Source of the DNA: Rugamonas fusca
Lineage (GTDB): Bacteria > Pseudomonadota > Gammaproteobacteria > Burkholderiales > Burkholderiaceae_D
Length of the DNA stretch: 64,000 nt
Assembly (NCBI RefSeq): GCF_014042365.1
Contig: NZ_JACEZS010000022.1
Location: 38,901 to 102,900, forward strand
Reading direction: 5' to 3'
Positions 17,553-26,503 of this stretch are shown piece by piece. The position numbers and the translations under genes were made by a program. Positions within the stretch are counted from its first letter, which is position 1; the number at the start of each line of letters is the position of its first letter. The notes beneath the pieces are model-generated. The model ran no database searches. It saw only the letters and a list, made by a program, of their open reading frames with translations, and was not told the origin of the DNA.

Positions 17553-18431
17553 TCAGGCCAGCGTGCGCTGGGCCAGCCCGGCCAGCGTGGCGGCGGCCGG
17601 ATGGCCGGGCGCCGTCACCAGACCCAGCCGGGCCGCCAGCTCGTCGCCCTCGGCCAGTTTGCGGTAGGCCACCCCGCTGCGGCGCAGGGCCGCGAACGAG
17701 GCGGGCAGCAGGGCGATGCCCTTGCCGGCCGCCACGTCGCTGAGCAGCACATGGTGGTCGTGCGGTTCGCGCACGAACGCGGGGGCGAACCGGTGGCGCT
17801 TGAACACGGCGTGGCAGTGGTCAAAGAATGCCGGCTGGCGGGCCCGCTCGAACCAGTACACGGGTTCGCTGGCCAGGTCGGCCAGCGCCAGGGTGCGCCG
17901 GCGCGCCAGCGGGTGGCGGCTGGACAGGGCGGCCAGCATCGCCTGGCGCCCCAGCGTGAGCACGGGCAGCTCGCGGGTGGCGGTGGGCAACGCGATCACG
18001 GCCGCGTCCAGCCGGCCGGCGCGCACGCTGGCCACCAGTTGTGGCGAGGTGGCGAACACGGGCTCCAGCGGGGCGCCCAGCGCGGCCGCCAGCGCGTCCG
18101 TGAACGGGCGGAACAGGTCCGCCTCCATCGATGATGTCAGGCCCAGCCGCACGCGCGTGGGGGCCGGATGGTCGCGCATGGCCAGTTCGGCCGCGTCCAG
18201 CATGGCCAGGATTTGCTGGGCCATGGGCAGCAATTGCCGGCCGGCCGGGGTGAGCGCCACGTGCTGGGTGTCGCGCTCGAATAGTTGCGTGGCCAGCCGG
18301 GCTTCCAGCTGGCGGATGGCGCGGCTCAATGGCGGCTGCGTCATGTGCAATTGCTCGGCCGCCTGGCGGAAGTTGAGGCAGGTGGCGACGGCGACGAAGA
18401 CCTGCAAGGCGTGGCTGTCGAGCTTTCTCAT
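17553..18431 (-). CDS. LysR-family transcriptional regulator
   Basis: The 292-residue protein has an N-terminal winged helix (LDSHALQVFVAVATCLNFRQAAEQLHMTQPPLSRAIRQLEARLATQLFERDTQHVALTPAGRQLL) and a periplasmic-binding-like effector domain. The start at 18431 (MRKLDSH) gives the usual LysR length; a longer frame from 18482 would run through the operator. It is divergent from an aldo/keto reductase with a 23-base palindrome between them, so it probably regulates that gene and itself. The inducer is unknown. Confidence 0.92.
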   Translation of the reverse strand: MRKLDSHALQVFVAVATCLNFRQAAEQLHMTQPPLSRAIRQLEARLATQLFERDTQHVALTPAGRQLLPMAQQILAMLDAAELAMRDHPAPTRVRLGLTSSMEADLFRPFTDALAAALGAPLEPVFATSPQLVASVRAGRLDAAVIALPTATRELPVLTLGRQAMLAALSSRHPLARRRTLALADLASEPVYWFERARQPAFFDHCHAVFKRHRFAPAFVREPHDHHVLLSDVAAGKGIALLPASFAALRRSGVAYRKLAEGDELAARLGLVTAPGHPAAATLAGLAQRTLA

Positions 18432-18448
18432 GGCTAGGCGTTCTCCGT

Positions 18449-18471
18449 CGTGATACCCAAAAGGTATCACG
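18449..18471. promoter_or_regulatory. Palindromic operator between lysR and aldo/keto reductase
   Basis: CGTGATACC and GGTATCACG are perfect 9-base arms around CAAAA. The inner T-N11-A spacing fits LysR binding. It lies 18 bases upstream of the regulator ATG and 70 bases upstream of the reductase ATG. Confidence 0.75.
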
Positions 18472-18540
18472 ATTCTGGACATTCCTCCAGCATGGGCCGG
18501 TGGCTAGACTGGTCTCCATCAACCAATGGAGGAGCGCGAC

Positions 18541-19518
18541 ATGCAACAACGTAAGATCGGGGAATTGACGGTATCGGCGCTGGGCCTGGGCTGCATGGGC
18601 ATGTCCGAGTTCTACGGCGCCACGGACGACGCCCAGTCGCTGGCCACGCTGGAGGCGGCGTACGCGGCCGGCGTCACGCTGTACGACACGGCCGACGCCT
18701 ACGGCTTTGGCCACAACGAGCAATTGCTGGGGCGCTTCCTGCGCGGCAAGCAGGGCCGCGTCCAAGTGGCCACCAAGTGCGGCCTGGTGCGCGAAGCGGG
18801 CCAGTACGCGCGCCGGATCGATAATTCGGCCGCCTATCTCCGCCAGGCTTGCGAGGCATCGCTGGCGCGGCTGGGCGTGGAGCGCATCGACCTTTACTAT
18901 CTGCACCGGCTGGACCTGGCACAGACGCCGCTGGAGGAATCCATGGGCGCGCTGGCCGGGCTGGTGCGTGAAGGCAAGATCGGCGCCATCGGCCTGTGCG
19001 AAGTGTCGGCCGCCACCTTGCGCCGCGCGGCGGCCCTGCATCCGGTGGCGGCCGTGCAAAGCGAGTATTCGCTGTGGACGCGCGACCCGGAGCAGGGCGT
19101 GCTGGACGCGTGCCGCGCAGTGGGGGCGGCGTTCTGCGCCTACAGTCCGCTGGGCCGGGGTTTCCTGACGGGATCGTTCGCGGGCACGGGCGACAGCGCC
19201 GACTTTCGCAGCTTCAATCCCCGCTTCGCCGAGGAAAACATGCGCAGCAACGAGCGTATCGTGGCGCGTGTGCGCGACCTGGCGGCTGAGCTGGGCTGTA
19301 CTCCGGCCCAACTGGCATTGGCGTGGCTGCTGGCGCAAGGGGACGACATCGTACCCATTCCCGGCACCAAGCGCATCGCCTACCTGCACGACAACCTGGG
19401 TGCGCTCGACGTGCGCCTGAGCGGGGACGAGCTCGCCCGCATCGGCGCCGCGCTGCCGCCGGGCGTGGCCAGCGGCGCGCGCTACAGCGAGGCGGGCATG
19501 GCCGGGCTGGACGCCTGA
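18541..19518 (+). CDS. Aldo/keto reductase
   Basis: The 325-residue protein shows LGLGCMGMSEFYG at the N-terminus and DTADAYGFGHNEQLLGRFL with the catalytic D and Y. TKCG carries the catalytic Lys, and IDLYYLHRLD the His. The NADPH-binding end is IPIPGTKRIAYLHDNL-like (VPIPGTKRIAYLHDN). It reduces aldehydes or ketones with NADPH in the cytoplasm. GGAGG at 18528-18532 supports the ATG at 18541 rather than an in-frame ATG at 18526. It is divergent from the LysR gene and probably controlled by it. Confidence 0.93.
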   Translation: MQQRKIGELTVSALGLGCMGMSEFYGATDDAQSLATLEAAYAAGVTLYDTADAYGFGHNEQLLGRFLRGKQGRVQVATKCGLVREAGQYARRIDNSAAYLRQACEASLARLGVERIDLYYLHRLDLAQTPLEESMGALAGLVREGKIGAIGLCEVSAATLRRAAALHPVAAVQSEYSLWTRDPEQGVLDACRAVGAAFCAYSPLGRGFLTGSFAGTGDSADFRSFNPRFAEENMRSNERIVARVRDLAAELGCTPAQLALAWLLAQGDDIVPIPGTKRIAYLHDNLGALDVRLSGDELARIGAALPPGVASGARYSEAGMAGLDA

Positions 19519-19676
19519 GTTCGCCGTGCGGCATATTCCTAACCGCACCCGGTGATGATCTGATCCCACACCGGGGGATCGTCCGATAGCGTGTCACAAG
19601 CGAGGCGTTTACCCTGTTGGCTGAACTTCGCCCCATGCAGGGCGCGGTCAGCTGCGGATCACACATTGGGGGGCGT

Positions 19677-20450
19677 ATGGGGAGCAGAAGAACACGGGCC
19701 GGCGGGCACCTTGCGGACGGACAAGCGCAAGGCCTCCCGCCAGTGCGGACGGGAGGCGCGGTGCTCGATACGGGCCTGTACCGGCCCAACCTGCGCTACG
19801 GCGTGCTGCGCTTTGCGGGGCCGGCGGCGCGCGACGCGGCCGCGTTGCGCCTGGCCCGCGCCACGGCCGGTGCCGGCATCATCCACGTGGACGACATGGC
19901 GACGGCCGAACGCCTGTGCCGCCAGTTGCGCGCGGCGGGCGACAGCGCCTGCTGCTACCACGGCAAGCTGGAGCCGGCCACCCGCCGCGCGCGGCTGCGC
20001 CAGTTCCGCCAGGGGGCGCGGCGCGTGCTGGTGGCCACCCCGGCGTTGGGCGGCGGCATGGACCGGCCCGATATCCGCTTCGTGATCCACCTGCGCCTGC
20101 CCGCCAGCCTGCAGGACTATTATCGGGAATCGTGCCTGGCCGGGCGCGACGGACTGCCGGCGCAGTGCACGCTGCTGGCCTGCCCGCCCTGCGATGGCGT
20201 GTCGGCGGCGCCGCTGGCCGCTTACCTGCGCGGCGGCGCTTGCCGCTGGCGCTTGCTGCTGGCCGGCCTGGGCGCCGGGGCGCAGGGGGGCGTCTGCTGT
20301 GGCCAGTGCGACCAATGCGGCGGCGCGGGGCAGGCGCGCCCGCCGCTGGACCTGGCGGTCCTGCTGACGCTGGCAGGCGAGCGCGTCCTGTTCGACTTTC
20401 CTGAAGACAGCAGCAAGACCTTCATGGCCGAATTCGTGCAGGCGCGCTGA
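19677..20450 (+). CDS. RecQ-like C-terminal helicase lobe and zinc-site protein lacking the ATPase lobe
   Basis: The 257-residue protein aligns by eye to the second half of RecQ. It has LYRPNLRYGVL, GIIHVDDMATAERLCRQL, YHGKLEPATRRARLRQF, RVLVATPALGGGMDRPDIRFVIHLRLPASLQDYYRES and AGRDGLPAQ, then a zinc-type CCGQCDQC. The first RecA lobe with Walker A and B is absent: an aldo/keto reductase lies upstream. The RecQ arginine-finger segment ETGRAGRDG reads ESCLAGRDG here, so the first Arg is lost. It could be a decayed remnant or a protein with an ATP-independent role; the open frame and kept motifs argue against simple decay. The start is uncertain (ATG 19677 after a G-run, or 19635). Confidence 0.7.
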   Translation: MGSRRTRAGGHLADGQAQGLPPVRTGGAVLDTGLYRPNLRYGVLRFAGPAARDAAALRLARATAGAGIIHVDDMATAERLCRQLRAAGDSACCYHGKLEPATRRARLRQFRQGARRVLVATPALGGGMDRPDIRFVIHLRLPASLQDYYRESCLAGRDGLPAQCTLLACPPCDGVSAAPLAAYLRGGACRWRLLLAGLGAGAQGGVCCGQCDQCGGAGQARPPLDLAVLLTLAGERVLFDFPEDSSKTFMAEFVQAR

Positions 20451-20662
20451 GGCTAAGAGATGCTCTGCAACGTATGGATACCGGCCGCCGGACTTCTCCT
20501 ACATTCACACTTGAGCATGTCCTATGCCCGCCCGCCGGGCCATGCACTACCATGAATGCTCCTCTTACCGGCCGCCGGGCCAGTCACAACGCGGGCCCGG
20601 TTTCCGTGGGGAGGTTGGATATCCCCCCCATCTGAAAGGATGTACAACGTCAGGAGAAGATT

Positions 20663-21025
20663 ATGGCCACCTCAAACAAGGACAACCCCGGCAGCAAACA
20701 AGGCAGTCAGGGTGGTAGCAAACAAAGCGATACCAGTAAGCGCGGTTTCGCATCGATGGACCCGGACCAGCAACGTGAAATCGCCAGTGAAGGCGGCCGG
20801 GCAGCCCATGAGAAAGGTACGGCGCATGAGTTCACCTCGGAAGAGGCGCGCCGGGCTGGCAGCATGAGCCACAAGAATGACCAGGGCAGCAAACAGAGCA
20901 GCACTACCGGCAGTGGCTCGCGCAGCGGCAGCAGCGGCAGCCAGGGCGCCTCGCGCGACGACACCGAACGCAACGAGCGTGGCGGCAGCCGCACGGGCGG
21001 CAGTTCCGGCGACAGCAAGACCTGA
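20663..21025 (+). CDS. KGG-domain stress-associated protein
   Basis: The 120-residue, highly hydrophilic protein has two KGG-type repeats, RGFASMDPDQQREIASEGGRAAH and GTAHEFTSEEARRAGSMS. These are flanked by Gly/Ser/Gln/Lys-rich disordered segments. KGG proteins (GsiB/YciG-like) accumulate under stress or starvation. GGAGA lies 5 bases upstream of the ATG, and a strong terminator follows. The roughly 210-base region before it contains a twice-repeated TACCGGCCGCCGG (about 20478 and 20565); no promoter was fixed. Confidence 0.85.
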   Translation: MATSNKDNPGSKQGSQGGSKQSDTSKRGFASMDPDQQREIASEGGRAAHEKGTAHEFTSEEARRAGSMSHKNDQGSKQSSTTGSGSRSGSSGSQGASRDDTERNERGGSRTGGSSGDSKT

Positions 21026-21070
21026 TCCATCCATCCACCCAGCCGGCCAGTCCGGCCTTGTGAAAAAAAA

Positions 21071-21104
21071 GGAATCCGCAAGCGTGCTTGTGGATTCCTT
21101 TTTT
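21071..21104 (+). terminator. Intrinsic terminator after the KGG gene
   Basis: GGAATCC-G-CAAGC pairs with GCTTG-T-GGATTCC around a GT loop and is followed by six T's. A matching A-run lies on the left, so it could also stop leftward transcription. Confidence 0.88.
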
Positions 21105-21266
21105 GCTGGCCCGTGCGCGGGCAGCACGGCGGCGCGCGGTGAGATTGTGCGTATTTCCTCAGCGCTGCAGCGCCTATAGTGGAACGTGAATGTCACCTCC
21201 ATCGCATGGCCGGATGCGCGGGCCGCCACCACGCCGGCGCCGGCGCCTGCGCGCAGGGAGTACGCC

Positions 21267-24200
21267 ATGCCGCCCGAAGCCCCCGCCGCGCCGCCCGACG
21301 AGTTGCGGCAGAACCTGATCCGCAAGCTCGACAGCCTGGGCTATGACGCCAGCGCCGGTTACGCGCAGGCCATGGCGCGCTTCCGGCGCGACGAACACCT
21401 GCAGCAAACGGACGACCCGTGGCCGCGCCTGAACGCGCGCGCCGGCACCGTGTTCAGCGAAGTGTTCCAGTTCGAGCTCGACGCGCTCGATGGCGACCTC
21501 GGTGGCGCGCGTCCGGCCCGGCTGTCCGACGTCTACCGGCGCGCCCAGCGCCACAAGCTGGCCGGGCTGGCGTTTTCCGGCGGCGGCATCCGCAGCGCCA
21601 CCTTCAACCTGGGCGTGCTGCAGGCGCTGGCCGAATTGCGGCTGCTGCGCGATTTCGATTACCTGTCCACCGTGTCGGGCGGCGGCTATATCGGCGGCTG
21701 GCTGTCGCGCTGGATCAAGGAGCAGGGCGGCGAAGTGGCCGCCGTGGAGGAAGCGCTGGCCCCGGCCGGCGCCAGCGTTGGCGGCGCGCGCAGCGAAGCC
21801 ATCCCGGTCCAGTTCCTGCGCCAGTACAGCCACTACCTGACGCCGGCCACCGGCATGTTCAGCGCCGACACCTGGACCCTGATCTGCACCTATGCGCGCA
21901 ACACGCTGCTCAACCTGGGCCTGCTGACGGCATGGCTGGCGGCCCTGTTCCTGCTGCCGCGCCTGCTCACGGCCGTGGTGGCGCACGAGATGGTGGCGCC
22001 GGGCCGCGCCACGGCGCCGTGCACCGTCGGCCTGTTCCTGCTGGCCGTGTACTTCATGGCGCTCAGCATCGCGCGCAAGGGCCGGCCGCCGCCGGGCAGC
22101 TGGCTGCCGCAGAACCAGGGCAACGTGCTGATCTGCATCTGTCTGCCGCTGATGGTGTCGGCGCTGCTGGGCAGCCTGGCCGTGTGGCAATACCGCGCGC
22201 GCCTGATCACGTTCTGGGACGACATCCCGGCCGGACTGGCCCAGTATTCCTATACGTGGCTGCTGCTGCCGGGTGTGCTGTATTTCCTGGTCTGGGTGGC
22301 CGGCTGGGGCACGGCGCAGTGGCTCAATTACCGGGCCGCGCTGCGGGTGCCCGAGCGCGAGACGGCGCCGCCGGCCAAGGTGCTGCTGGAGGGGCTGGGC
22401 CATCTGCTGTGCGCCATCGGCGCGCTGGCCGTGGCCACCATGCTGTTGCTGAAGACGCTGTCGATGGCGCACCGGGCCGGACCGTTGCCGGTTGACGCCG
22501 TGCAACTGACCAGCCTCGGTATGCCGCTGCTGCTGGCCCTGTTTGGCGTCACCATCACGTTGATGATAGGCCTGATCGGCCGCATGTACCGCGACCCCAG
22601 CCGCGAGTGGTGGGCGCGCCAGGGCGCGTGGACCTTCATCTTCAGCCTGGCCTGGCTGGCCTGGTGCCTGTGCGCGTTCTACCTGCCGCCGCTGCTGGAC
22701 TGGGGCTTCACCCAATACTGGCGCACCAGCAGCGCGGGAGCGGCGCTGACCACGCTGGTCACGCTGGTCGGCCTCAAGTCCAGCAGCGGCGGCGCCACCG
22801 GCAAGCCCGGCACGCCCACCCGGCTGGAGCTGGTGGCCAAGGTGGCGCCGTATGCGTTCACCCTGGTGATCGTGGGCGTGCTGACCACGTGGCTGCAATA
22901 CCTGGTGGCGCCGGCCCAGGTAAAGCGGGCCGCCAGCGCGCCGCTGTCGGCGTATTACGATGCCTACTTCGCCGCCACCACCGGCGCCGACCTGGGCCAT
23001 GTGCTGGCGCTGCTGGCCACGTGCGCCATCGTGGCGCTGGTGCTGGGCTGGCGGGTGGACATCAACAAGTTTTCGCTCTACATGATGTACCGCATGCGGC
23101 TGGTGCGGGCCTATTTCGGGGCCAGCAATCCGCGCCGCAGCCCCCATCCGTTCACGGGCTTTGACCCGGCCGACGATCCACCGCTGCACGCGCTGTTGCG
23201 CAAGGCCGATCCGGCCGCGCCGGCGCCGTTGCAGCGGCCCTACCATTTGATCAACGCGGCCCTGAACATGGTCAACGGCCAGGAGCTGGCGTGGCAGACG
23301 CGCAAGGCGGCCGCGTTCTGCCTGTCGCCGGCTTATTGCGGATACGACATGCCGGCCATGCCGTCGCCGGACCGGCGCACGCCGGGCGCGCACCGGGGCT
23401 GCTACCGCCCCAGCGCCGACTACGCGGCGCGCCCGTCTGTGTTCGGCGACGACGACGCCATCGTCAAGTTGGGCATGGCCGTGGCCGTGTCGGGCGCGGC
23501 GGCCAGCCCCAACATGGGCTACCACTCGTCGCCGCCGCTGACCTTCCTGATGACGCTGTTCAATTTGCGGCTGGGGCGCTGGTCGCCCAATCCCATCAAG
23601 GAGAAACATTGGCAAAGTTCGTCGCCGCGCATCGGCCTGTTCAGCATCCTGGCCGAGCTGTTCGGGCTGACTGATACCAACGCCGATTTCCTCTACCTGT
23701 CCGACGGCGGCCACTTCGAGAACCTGGGCCTGTACGAGCTGGTGCGGCGGCGCTGCCGGCTGGTGGTGGCGGTGGACGCCAGCTGCGATGAGAAATTCGT
23801 GTTCGAAGACTTGGGCAATGCGATCCGCAAATGCTACACGGACTTGCACGTGCCCATCGTGCTCGACGCGCGCCGCATCGTGCCGCAGGCCGGCGGCGGG
23901 GCGTTGGGCGCCAGCTGCGTGACGGGCCACATCCAGTACCGGGCCGCCGATGGCCGGGGCCAGGATGGGGTGCTGCTGTACATCAAGCCGGCCATCACGG
24001 GCGCGGAGAACGCGGACGTGCTCAACTACAGCAAGACCCATCCCGAGTTTCCCCACCAGTCCACGGCCGACCAGTGGTTCGACGAGGACCAGTTCGAAAG
24101 CTACCGCACGCTTGGTTGCCAGATCGCGCGCGGGGCGCTGGCGGCGGCGGCCCAGGGGGCGGCCGTGCGCGCTGCGGACGGCGCCGTGCTGCGGCACCGG

Positions 24201-24428
24201 ATTGGCCGGCTGGCGCTGCTGCTGTCACGCCAGGGCAAGCCGGCCGTGGCTCCGGCGCAGCCGGACCTGCCGCGCCGGCCGTTCATCGAGCGGCGCCGCG
24301 CGCAGCACGGCACGGCCCGTGGCGCGCCGCAGGCGCTGCCGGCCATGGTGCGGCGCCTGCGCATGCCGCCGGCGGTCGGGCTGCGCGTGCGGCGCCGCCC
24401 ACCCGCGCCGCCGCCCGTGTTGCACTGA
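21267..24428 (+). CDS. Large membrane-associated patatin-like phospholipase
   Basis: The 1053-residue protein has an N-terminal patatin half: the oxyanion loop FSGGGIRSATFNLG (about 104) and nucleophile S137 in TVSGGGYIGGW. A long insert of several hydrophobic helices (about 200-600) follows. The catalytic Asp813 appears in LSDGGHFENLGLYELVRRRCRLVVAVDAS. The catalytic Ser and Asp are thus split by a membrane region, an arrangement seen in a group of large bacterial patatin proteins of unknown substrate. GGGAG lies 7 bases upstream of the ATG at 21267; an earlier GTG at 21186 lacks a site. The C-terminus is Arg/Pro-rich. It would hydrolyse acyl lipids, probably at the inner membrane. Confidence 0.85.
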   Translation: MPPEAPAAPPDELRQNLIRKLDSLGYDASAGYAQAMARFRRDEHLQQTDDPWPRLNARAGTVFSEVFQFELDALDGDLGGARPARLSDVYRRAQRHKLAGLAFSGGGIRSATFNLGVLQALAELRLLRDFDYLSTVSGGGYIGGWLSRWIKEQGGEVAAVEEALAPAGASVGGARSEAIPVQFLRQYSHYLTPATGMFSADTWTLICTYARNTLLNLGLLTAWLAALFLLPRLLTAVVAHEMVAPGRATAPCTVGLFLLAVYFMALSIARKGRPPPGSWLPQNQGNVLICICLPLMVSALLGSLAVWQYRARLITFWDDIPAGLAQYSYTWLLLPGVLYFLVWVAGWGTAQWLNYRAALRVPERETAPPAKVLLEGLGHLLCAIGALAVATMLLLKTLSMAHRAGPLPVDAVQLTSLGMPLLLALFGVTITLMIGLIGRMYRDPSREWWARQGAWTFIFSLAWLAWCLCAFYLPPLLDWGFTQYWRTSSAGAALTTLVTLVGLKSSSGGATGKPGTPTRLELVAKVAPYAFTLVIVGVLTTWLQYLVAPAQVKRAASAPLSAYYDAYFAATTGADLGHVLALLATCAIVALVLGWRVDINKFSLYMMYRMRLVRAYFGASNPRRSPHPFTGFDPADDPPLHALLRKADPAAPAPLQRPYHLINAALNMVNGQELAWQTRKAAAFCLSPAYCGYDMPAMPSPDRRTPGAHRGCYRPSADYAARPSVFGDDDAIVKLGMAVAVSGAAASPNMGYHSSPPLTFLMTLFNLRLGRWSPNPIKEKHWQSSSPRIGLFSILAELFGLTDTNADFLYLSDGGHFENLGLYELVRRRCRLVVAVDASCDEKFVFEDLGNAIRKCYTDLHVPIVLDARRIVPQAGGGALGASCVTGHIQYRAADGRGQDGVLLYIKPAITGAENADVLNYSKTHPEFPHQSTADQWFDEDQFESYRTLGCQIARGALAAAAQGAAVRAADGAVLRHRIGRLALLLSRQGKPAVAPAQPDLPRRPFIERRRAQHGTARGAPQALPAMVRRLRMPPAVGLRVRRRPPAPPPVLH

Positions 24429-24482
24429 TCGGCCGTGTCAGCGTGGTGCCGCGCCTAGGGGCCGGACCGTGTTTGCGCCGAT

Positions 24483-24509
24483 AAAAAAGGCCCGGCGCGG
24501 GGCCGGGCC
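24483..24509 (-). terminator. Intrinsic terminator of the FNR-family gene
   Basis: On the minus strand a GGCCCGGC/GCCGGGCC stem is followed by six T's (A's at 24483-24488). It lies about 27 bases past the regulator stop. Confidence 0.85.
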
Positions 24510-24535
24510 AAGCTGGGTGCAGCAAGGGTAGGTCG

Positions 24536-25399
24536 TTACGCGGAAGCGAGCAGCTGGGCCGGCGCGGCCGGCTCGGCGCCCGCCTTGCCCTTGGCCGTGG
24601 CTTGCTGGCGCGCCCGCGCGCGCGACGGCGGCAGGCGGCGCAGCGTCTTGAGCGCTTCCGCGTCCTTGATGCCGATGGTGCGCTGGTCCACGCTGATCAG
24701 GCCGATTTCGTTGAAGGCCGACAAGGTGCGGCTGACCGTCTCCAGCGTCAGGCCCAGGTAGCTGCCGATCTCGTGGCGCGTCATGCGCAGGTTGAACAGC
24801 TTGCTCGAATAGCCCATCTGGGCGAAGCGTTCGGCCAGCGAGACGAGGAAGCGGGCCACGCGCGCCTCGGCCGACAGCGCGCCCAGCATGCCGATCATGG
24901 CTTGCTCGCGCACCAGCTCGCGGCTCATCACGCCGTACATCATGTTCTCCAGTTCCAGGTGGATGCGGCCCAGCGCCGTCAGCTTCTTGAACGGCAACAG
25001 GATCAGGTCGCAGTCCGACAGGGCCACCGCTTCGGACGAGTAGTGGCGGGTGTGGATGCCGTCCACGCCCAGCATGTCGCCTTTCATGGGGAAACTCAGC
25101 ACCTGTTCGTTGCCGAATTCATCGATCAGCACGGTCTTGAGGAAGCCGGAATTGACGATGTAGAGCGTGTCGAAGGGCTGGCCGATGGTGTGGATGCGTT
25201 GGCCCGTCTTGAACTGCACATGCTGGAACAGCAATTCCTCGGTCGCGATGGTGCAAGCGGCTGGAATGTGGAGCAGGTCGCACACTTCTTTGAGATTCGA
25301 CCACAGCCGTCCCTGGCGTTGCCGCCCCGCCTCCATCGAGGGCGAGGGGACGGTCGCGGGGGACGCCGGGCGGGCTACGGACGCTTGCGTGGACAGCAT
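24536..25399 (-). CDS. FNR/CRP-family transcriptional regulator without the FNR cysteine cluster
   Basis: The 287-residue protein has a cyclic-nucleotide-like beta-barrel (FKTGQRIHTIGQPFDTLYIVNSGFLKTVL...), a dimer helix and the FNR-type helix-turn-helix MTRHEIGSYLGLTLETVSRTLSAFNEIGLISV. The recognition helix keeps the E-x-x-S-R of FNR, which reads TTGAT half-sites. Only C40, C49 and C130 are present; C130 aligns with FNR Cys122, but the C-x2-C-x5-C cluster ligands are missing. An Ala/Arg-rich tail follows the HTH. The second ATG (25399) is chosen because AGGAG lies 6 bases upstream; the ATG at 25405 would abut it. It probably controls the FNR boxes in this window. Confidence 0.88.
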   Translation of the reverse strand: MLSTQASVARPASPATVPSPSMEAGRQRQGRLWSNLKEVCDLLHIPAACTIATEELLFQHVQFKTGQRIHTIGQPFDTLYIVNSGFLKTVLIDEFGNEQVLSFPMKGDMLGVDGIHTRHYSSEAVALSDCDLILLPFKKLTALGRIHLELENMMYGVMSRELVREQAMIGMLGALSAEARVARFLVSLAERFAQMGYSSKLFNLRMTRHEIGSYLGLTLETVSRTLSAFNEIGLISVDQRTIGIKDAEALKTLRRLPPSRARARQQATAKGKAGAEPAAPAQLLASA

Positions 25400-25716
25400 G
25401 TTCATCTCCTGGTTGCAGATAAAAGTCGGTTCAGTGGCGCTGGAAGTGGCCGCGCGCGTGGCGCGACCGCCGGGCCGTCTGCCACGCGCGCAGGGATGAG
25501 GCGCGCCCGAAGCCGGCTGATCTTGTTCTGGCTTGTGTTGCATGGCGCGCCGTGGCGTCGGGAACACCGGAATGGCCGCGAAGCAAAACAATCGTGTGGT
25601 TTCAGTATGCCAACGGGGCGGGGCGGTGAATATCGGTAAGTGCTGAATATGCGCGTAGGAGGGGGCGCGCAGCTGTAGGAGTCGTCCTAATGGTCCCGGT
25701 CGCCGGGGAGGAGGGC
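25400..25716. other. Intergenic region between the FNR-family gene and the NarL-type gene
   Basis: About 317 bases hold the leftward promoter region of the FNR-family gene. No FNR box was found here. An imperfect dyad TAGGA-GTCG-TCCTA (about 25677-25690) and a second TAGGA nearby lie close to the response-regulator stop. Nothing coding was recognised. Confidence 0.4.
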
Positions 25717-26361
25717 TCAGGTTTTGAACGGCGATAACAGGCGGTGCGCCACGGCATATTGCACCATTTCCGACAGCGAATTCATGCCCATCTTCTGCAT
25801 GATGCGGGTCTTGTGGGTGCTGACGGTCTTGACGCTCAGGTGCAGGCCGTTGGCGATTTCCGTGATCGACTTGCCGGCCACGAGCAGCGAGAACACTTCG
25901 AATTCCCGGTCCGACAACTGTTTGTGCAGCAAGGTCTCGCTGGGCATCATGATGTTGAGCGCCAGTTGCTCGGCCACTTCCGTGCTGATGTAGGGGCGGC
26001 CCGAGGCCACCTTGCGGATCGCGCCCACCAGCTGGGTGCCGGCGCTTTCCTTGGTCAGGTAGCCCTGGGCGCCGGCGCGGATGGCGCGCACCGCGTATTG
26101 CTCCTCCTCGTGCATGGTGAGGATCAGGATGGCCACCTTGGGCGCCTCGCTGCGGATCTGGCGGATCAGGTCCACGCCGCTGCGCCCGGGCATGGACAAG
26201 TCCAGCAGCAGCAAGTCGAAGCCACCCTGGCGCACATGGTTCAGCACTTCGAAGCCGTCGATCGCCTCGCCCACGATGTCGATGTCCGGCGCACCGTCGA
26301 GGATGCGCTTGAGCCCTTCGCGCATGATGGTGTGGTCGTCGGCGATGACAATTCGTATCAT
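25717..26361 (-). CDS. NarL/UvrY-type response regulator
   Basis: The 214-residue protein has a receiver with D8-D9, phospho-acceptor D54 (LLLLDLSMPGR), T in LILTMHEEEQ and K in QGYLTKESAG. A LuxR-type helix-turn-helix follows (LSDREFEVFSLLVAGKSITEIANGLHLSVKTVSTHKTRIMQKM). No kinase gene is adjacent, so the partner is elsewhere. It shares direction and neighbourhood with the FNR-family gene and the UspA gene. The ribosome site is weak. Confidence 0.92.
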   Translation of the reverse strand: MIRIVIADDHTIMREGLKRILDGAPDIDIVGEAIDGFEVLNHVRQGGFDLLLLDLSMPGRSGVDLIRQIRSEAPKVAILILTMHEEEQYAVRAIRAGAQGYLTKESAGTQLVGAIRKVASGRPYISTEVAEQLALNIMMPSETLLHKQLSDREFEVFSLLVAGKSITEIANGLHLSVKTVSTHKTRIMQKMGMNSLSEMVQYAVAHRLLSPFKT

Positions 26362-26503
26362 AGGTCAGTCTGCACCTTGCCATTTGGCATGGCATCAAAG
26401 TTTGCAATGGAAAAAAGCAGGTCCTGGCGCGCGGCGCGCCGGCGGTCATACTACCCGAATTCGGGACAGGAATGCTTTTTACTTAATGTTGTTGCCGCTC
26501 AAT

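Noticed and set aside
21174..24197. A 1007-codon open frame on the - strand
   Set aside because: It is antisense to the patatin-like gene and shows the same low-complexity Gln/His/Arg/Ala composition.
25400..26449. In-frame N-terminal extension of the FNR-family gene
   Set aside because: The frame happens to stay open through the response-regulator gene, but the FNR domain needs only the part from 25399, where AGGAG supports the start.
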